A stretch of 56,220 nucleotides of DNA from Roseibacillus sp. GTDB taxonomy: Bacteria > Verrucomicrobiota > Verrucomicrobiia > Verrucomicrobiales > Akkermansiaceae. Made by a program: the position numbers and the translations under genes. Positions 53,565 to 56,220 of the stretch are shown in pieces. The stretch covers positions 1 to 56,220 of the forward strand of contig PBAI01000025.1 of assembly GCA_002715825.1 (NCBI GenBank), read 5' to 3'. Below the pieces are notes generated by a model, which did not search any database, had not been told where the DNA came from, and saw nothing but the letters and a program-made list of their open reading frames with translations. Positions within the stretch are counted from its first letter, which is position 1; every line of letters starts with the position of its first letter.

Positions 53565-54167
53565 TCAGGCCATCCTGAACTCTGATGCCTTGCCAGCACT
53601 CTCACGTTCCATCTCGAGAAAATTCGCAAGAAGCTGCTTACCTCCTTCAGTGAGGATTGATTCAGGATGGAATTGTACTCCGTGAACGGGAAACTCCCGA
53701 TGCCTTATCCCCATGATCAGGTCTCCACACCACGCGGTTTGCTCGAGGCATTCTGGAAGAGAATCCTTACGAAGGATCAAGGAATGATACCGGGTTGCCT
53801 CGAGGGGAGAATCCAACCCTCGAAAAACACCCTCTCCGTTGTGCTCGATCATCGAAGTTTTCCCATGCATCAACTGCTCCGCCCGGACGACCTCTCCCCC
53901 ATACACCTGCCCGATCGATTGATGTCCGAGACATACACCTAGGATGGGAACCTCCGGACCGAACTGGCTGATCACTTCACAACTGATTCCCGCTTCATTT
54001 GGACTACACGGTCCCGGAGATATGCAGATACGTTGCGGATTGAGGTCCTTGATCTCTTCGACGGTCACCTCGTCATTGCGTCGGACTTCCATGTCCGCCC
54101 CCAGCTCACCAAAAAACTGGACGAGATTATAGGTAAAGGAGTCATAGTTATCTATAACGAGAAGCAT
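53565..54167 (-). CDS. trpG: Anthranilate synthase component II (glutamine amidotransferase)
   Basis: 200 aa class I glutamine amidotransferase that supplies ammonia to the chorismate-using subunit. The catalytic triad motifs are intact: nucleophile Cys in [11 protein letters not shown] and His/Glu in [13 protein letters not shown]. The start [17 protein letters not shown] and the [12 protein letters not shown] loop are typical of TrpG/PabA. It lies 103 bases downstream of trpE on the same strand, so tryptophan synthesis is the primary role, although such subunits often also serve p-aminobenzoate synthase. No trp attenuator or leader peptide is visible in the gap. Confidence 0.95.
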   Translation of the reverse strand: MLLVIDNYDSFTYNLVQFFGELGADMEVRRNDEVTVEEIKDLNPQRICISPGPCSPNEAGISCEVISQFGPEVPILGVCLGHQSIGQVYGGEVVRAEQLMHGKTSMIEHNGEGVFRGLDSPLEATRYHSLILRKDSLPECLEQTAWCGDLIMGIRHREFPVHGVQFHPESILTEGGKQLLANFLEMERESAGKASEFRMA

Positions 54168-54270
54168 GAGACTGAGGTTAGGTTGATACGTCGGTATTGA
54201 TCGGGCTCAAGTACAGGTAAATCCTTTTCGAGGACGGGTGAACCATAAACACTCGCAGAGTCAGGTTACG

Positions 54271-55800
54271 CTAAGTTTCCAGAGTATTGGCCAAAGCGAT
54301 TGCTCTGAGCATTCCCATCGCCTTGTTAACGGTCTCCTCGTATTCGTAGACCGGATCACTATCTGCCACTACTCCAGCACCAGCTTGCACATAAACTTTT
54401 CCATCCTTGAGCAGGCATGTCCGCAGCGCAATGCAGGAATCGTGAGCGCCATCCCATCCAAAGTAGCCTACCGCTCCGGCATAAGCGTTACGCTTGTTGC
54501 ACTCTAACTCGTTTATAATCTGCATCGCCCGGACCTTAGGCGCTCCACTGACTGTGCCCGCTGGAAAAGTCGCTCTCAGAACATCGTAGGAACTGTGCTC
54601 GGGTGAAAGCGTTCCGGTGACGTTGGACACGATATGCATCACATGGCTGTAGCGCTCCACGATCATGAAATCATTCACTTCCACTGTGGAATGAGCGGCA
54701 ATGCGCCCTACGTCATTCCTCGCCAGGTCCACAAGCATCACGTGCTCGGCTCGCTCCTTCTCATCAGAAAGCAGGTCTTCTGCCAGGGCGTCATCCTCCT
54801 CCGCGGTCTTACCTCGCCATCGAGTGCCCGCGATCGGGCGGATGTCGATTTTCCCTTCAACACATCGCACATGAACCTCTGGAGAACTTCCAACGAGGGA
54901 AAAATCACCCAGTTCCAATATAAACATATACGGAGACGGATTGACATGCCTCAGAGCGCGGTAGAGATCGATCGGCGCCCTTTCAAAGGGCGCCTCGAAA
55001 CGCTGGCTGGGAACTACCTGAAAAATATCACCGGCAGCAATGTACTCCTTCGCTGTCTTCACCATGGACTCGAAATGCTCCTGGCTGGTGTTACTCACCG
55101 GGGCGGGGACAATCGTATCCTGAAGCCCGTTAAGCGCCGGCACATGTAAGGGGCGGTCGAGAACCTCAATCAGAGACGCTACTCTTCCCACAGCCTCATA
55201 GTAAGCTTCCTCCTCTGTTGCATGGTCGTCCAACATGGCATTCGCTACGACGAGCAAACGACGCAACTTGTGATCAAACAACAGGACTGCATCTGTAATC
55301 ATGAATACCGCCTCGGGCAACCTGAGATCGTCAGGAGGCGACTCCCCAACGCTTGGCTCAAACTGACGAACGCCATCATACGCCAGGTATCCGACCGCAC
55401 CTCCAAAAAACGGAGGGGCATCACCGTGACATACTGGATTAAAACTGGACATGAACTTTTCCAGCTCAGCCAGTGGATCCCTCTCTGCCACAACAGTGCT
55501 CTCTTCCCCACCCTTACGAATTACAACTTCACCACCATGTGCCTCAAAAACACGACTCGGGCAGCTCCCGACTATTGACCAGCGCCCACTGGCGTCAGTG
55601 CTTTCCGCACTTTCAAAGAGGAAAGCATGGCGACCATCACGAATCTTGAGATATGCAGAAAGCGGTGTTTCGAAATCAGCTGCCAGCTGCGCGTAGACCG
55701 GCACCACGTTCCCTCGCTCGGCGAGCGTGCGAAATTCTTCTAGCGAAGGTTTGACTGCAGGGGAACTCAAGGCGCGCGAGCATGACGGGGAACTTCCCAT
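54271..55800 (-). CDS. trpE: Anthranilate synthase component I
   Basis: 509 aa from ATG 55800; a TTG at 55806 is two codons upstream. The N-terminal domain carries HAFLFESAES, the equivalent of the LLES tryptophan feedback-site motif, which favours TrpE over PabB. The chorismate-binding domain is complete: FSLVGSSPE, RPIAGTRWRGKT, LVDLARNDVGRIA, TFPAGTVSGAPKVRAM and YAGAVGYFGWDG. It converts chorismate and ammonia to anthranilate. It is followed by trpG and preceded, only 18 bases away, by the metallo-hydrolase gene on the same strand, so the three are probably one transcript. Confidence 0.96.
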   Translation of the reverse strand: MGSSPSCSRALSSPAVKPSLEEFRTLAERGNVVPVYAQLAADFETPLSAYLKIRDGRHAFLFESAESTDASGRWSIVGSCPSRVFEAHGGEVVIRKGGEESTVVAERDPLAELEKFMSSFNPVCHGDAPPFFGGAVGYLAYDGVRQFEPSVGESPPDDLRLPEAVFMITDAVLLFDHKLRRLLVVANAMLDDHATEEEAYYEAVGRVASLIEVLDRPLHVPALNGLQDTIVPAPVSNTSQEHFESMVKTAKEYIAAGDIFQVVPSQRFEAPFERAPIDLYRALRHVNPSPYMFILELGDFSLVGSSPEVHVRCVEGKIDIRPIAGTRWRGKTAEEDDALAEDLLSDEKERAEHVMLVDLARNDVGRIAAHSTVEVNDFMIVERYSHVMHIVSNVTGTLSPEHSSYDVLRATFPAGTVSGAPKVRAMQIINELECNKRNAYAGAVGYFGWDGAHDSCIALRTCLLKDGKVYVQAGAGVVADSDPVYEYEETVNKAMGMLRAIALANTLET

Positions 55801-55818
55801 GCGCAAAGGTTAAAACCC

Positions 55819-56220
55819 TTACAAATGCGTTCCGATCGCAAGATCCATCTGGTCCATCGTTGCGGGAGCAGGGCGCTCCTCTGCTTCTTCCCCACCAATC
55901 TCAAACCAGCTGGTGGGCTCAGCCTGAGACGCGACGTGAACCCCGAGCCTTTTCTCCAGTCCCTTGGCTGTTCCAATTTTACGAATCGCAGACACAGCCA
56001 CATCAGGGCAATTACAATCGCCACTCAGGTGACCGAGAATCACCGTCCTCAACCCGTGGTCGAGGAGACCTTCAACCAGATCAGCGGTCTGCTGATTGGA
56101 GAGGTGGCCATGTCGGGAGGAAATCCGCTGCTTGATTGACCACGGCCTTTTGCTATCCGCATCCAGCATCTTGTCGTCGTAATTAGCTTCAACGAGCAGC
56201 GCGTGGACACCCTTTAAACG
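55819..56220 (-). CDS. MBL-fold metallo-hydrolase (YycJ/WalJ-like), N-terminus beyond window
   Basis: The C-terminal 133 residues of a metallo-beta-lactamase-fold protein; the frame is open to the window edge. HALLVEANYDDKML carries the acidic metal ligand, RISSRHGHLSNQQTADLV is the strongly conserved segment of the YycJ/WalJ branch, and VILGHLSGDCNCPD supplies the last metal-ligand region. Related proteins are manganese- or zinc-dependent nucleases/phosphodiesterases linked to cell-wall and DNA repair functions in Firmicutes. The stop is 18 bases before trpE. A phosphodiesterase such as PhnP is the alternative. Confidence 0.87.
   Translation of the reverse strand, partial: RLKGVHALLVEANYDDKMLDADSKRPWSIKQRISSRHGHLSNQQTADLVEGLLDHGLRTVILGHLSGDCNCPDVAVSAIRKIGTAKGLEKRLGVHVASQAEPTSWFEIGGEEAEERPAPATMDQMDLAIGTHL

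Noticed and set aside
54271-55800. Assignment as p-aminobenzoate synthase component I (PabB)
   Set aside because: The N-terminal ESAES feedback-type motif and adjacency to trpG favour TrpE, although dual use of the amidotransferase is possible.

Overview
The window reads as chromosomal DNA of a free-living, probably marine member of Verrucomicrobiota (PVC superphylum). The signature families are two PSD1 (DUF1549/DUF1553)–DUF1501 pairs, a giant propeller/HEAT/CxxCH 'PVC-type' heme protein, lamin-tail/CotH surface proteins, Tat-exported Gfo/Idh/MocA oxidoreductases and four secreted type I sulfatases. No rRNA, tRNA, IS element, phage gene or CRISPR array was seen. The planctomycete alternative cannot be excluded from the families alone.

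Layout. 1–7814 (-): two adjacent paralogous secreted multidomain LTD proteins, the first cut by the window edge, the second with CotH and PKD domains. 8165–12169 (+): PSCyt1-PSD1 protein plus DUF1501 protein. 12450–15923 (-): Rieske protein, a cytochrome b fused to a two-heme-motif cytochrome c tail, and a DUF502 membrane protein. 16065–20384 (-): Tat-exported oxidoreductase, PfkB sugar kinase, and a GT4–GT2 double glycosyltransferase. 20707–24773 (+): second PSD1–DUF1501 pair, overlapping by 4 bp, with a CBM-like insert in the PSD1 protein. 24804–33854: mostly exported carbohydrate-related proteins (CBM-like protein, oxidoreductase, CxxCH protein, GH-like TIM barrel, cyclase, DUF5684 membrane protein, two sulfatases).

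34055–37633 (+) holds the most unusual gene: a VKOR membrane domain and a DsbA-like thioredoxin domain fused to eight cysteine-rich Kazal-like units in a strict 213-bp tandem array. It looks like an oxidative-folding enzyme tethered to a disulfide-rich domain array. 37672–40645 (-): pntA–pntB transhydrogenase. 40985–42313 (+): another Tat-exported oxidoreductase, ended by a very strong terminator.

42565–52285 (+) is a co-directional block: a GH2-like/degenerate SGNH protein, the 999-aa CxxCH propeller protein, a ThuA-like protein, a sulfatase, a PQQ-like propeller and another sulfatase. It looks like a locus for extracellular or periplasmic breakdown and oxidation of sulfated polysaccharide. 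52387–56220: L,D-transpeptidase and ACT-domain regulator (+), then (-) a truncated MBL-fold gene, trpE and trpG.

Overall, housekeeping islands (bc complex, pnt, trp) are interspersed with accessory export-rich clusters for polysaccharide turnover. All assignments come from reading protein motifs; no database search was run.
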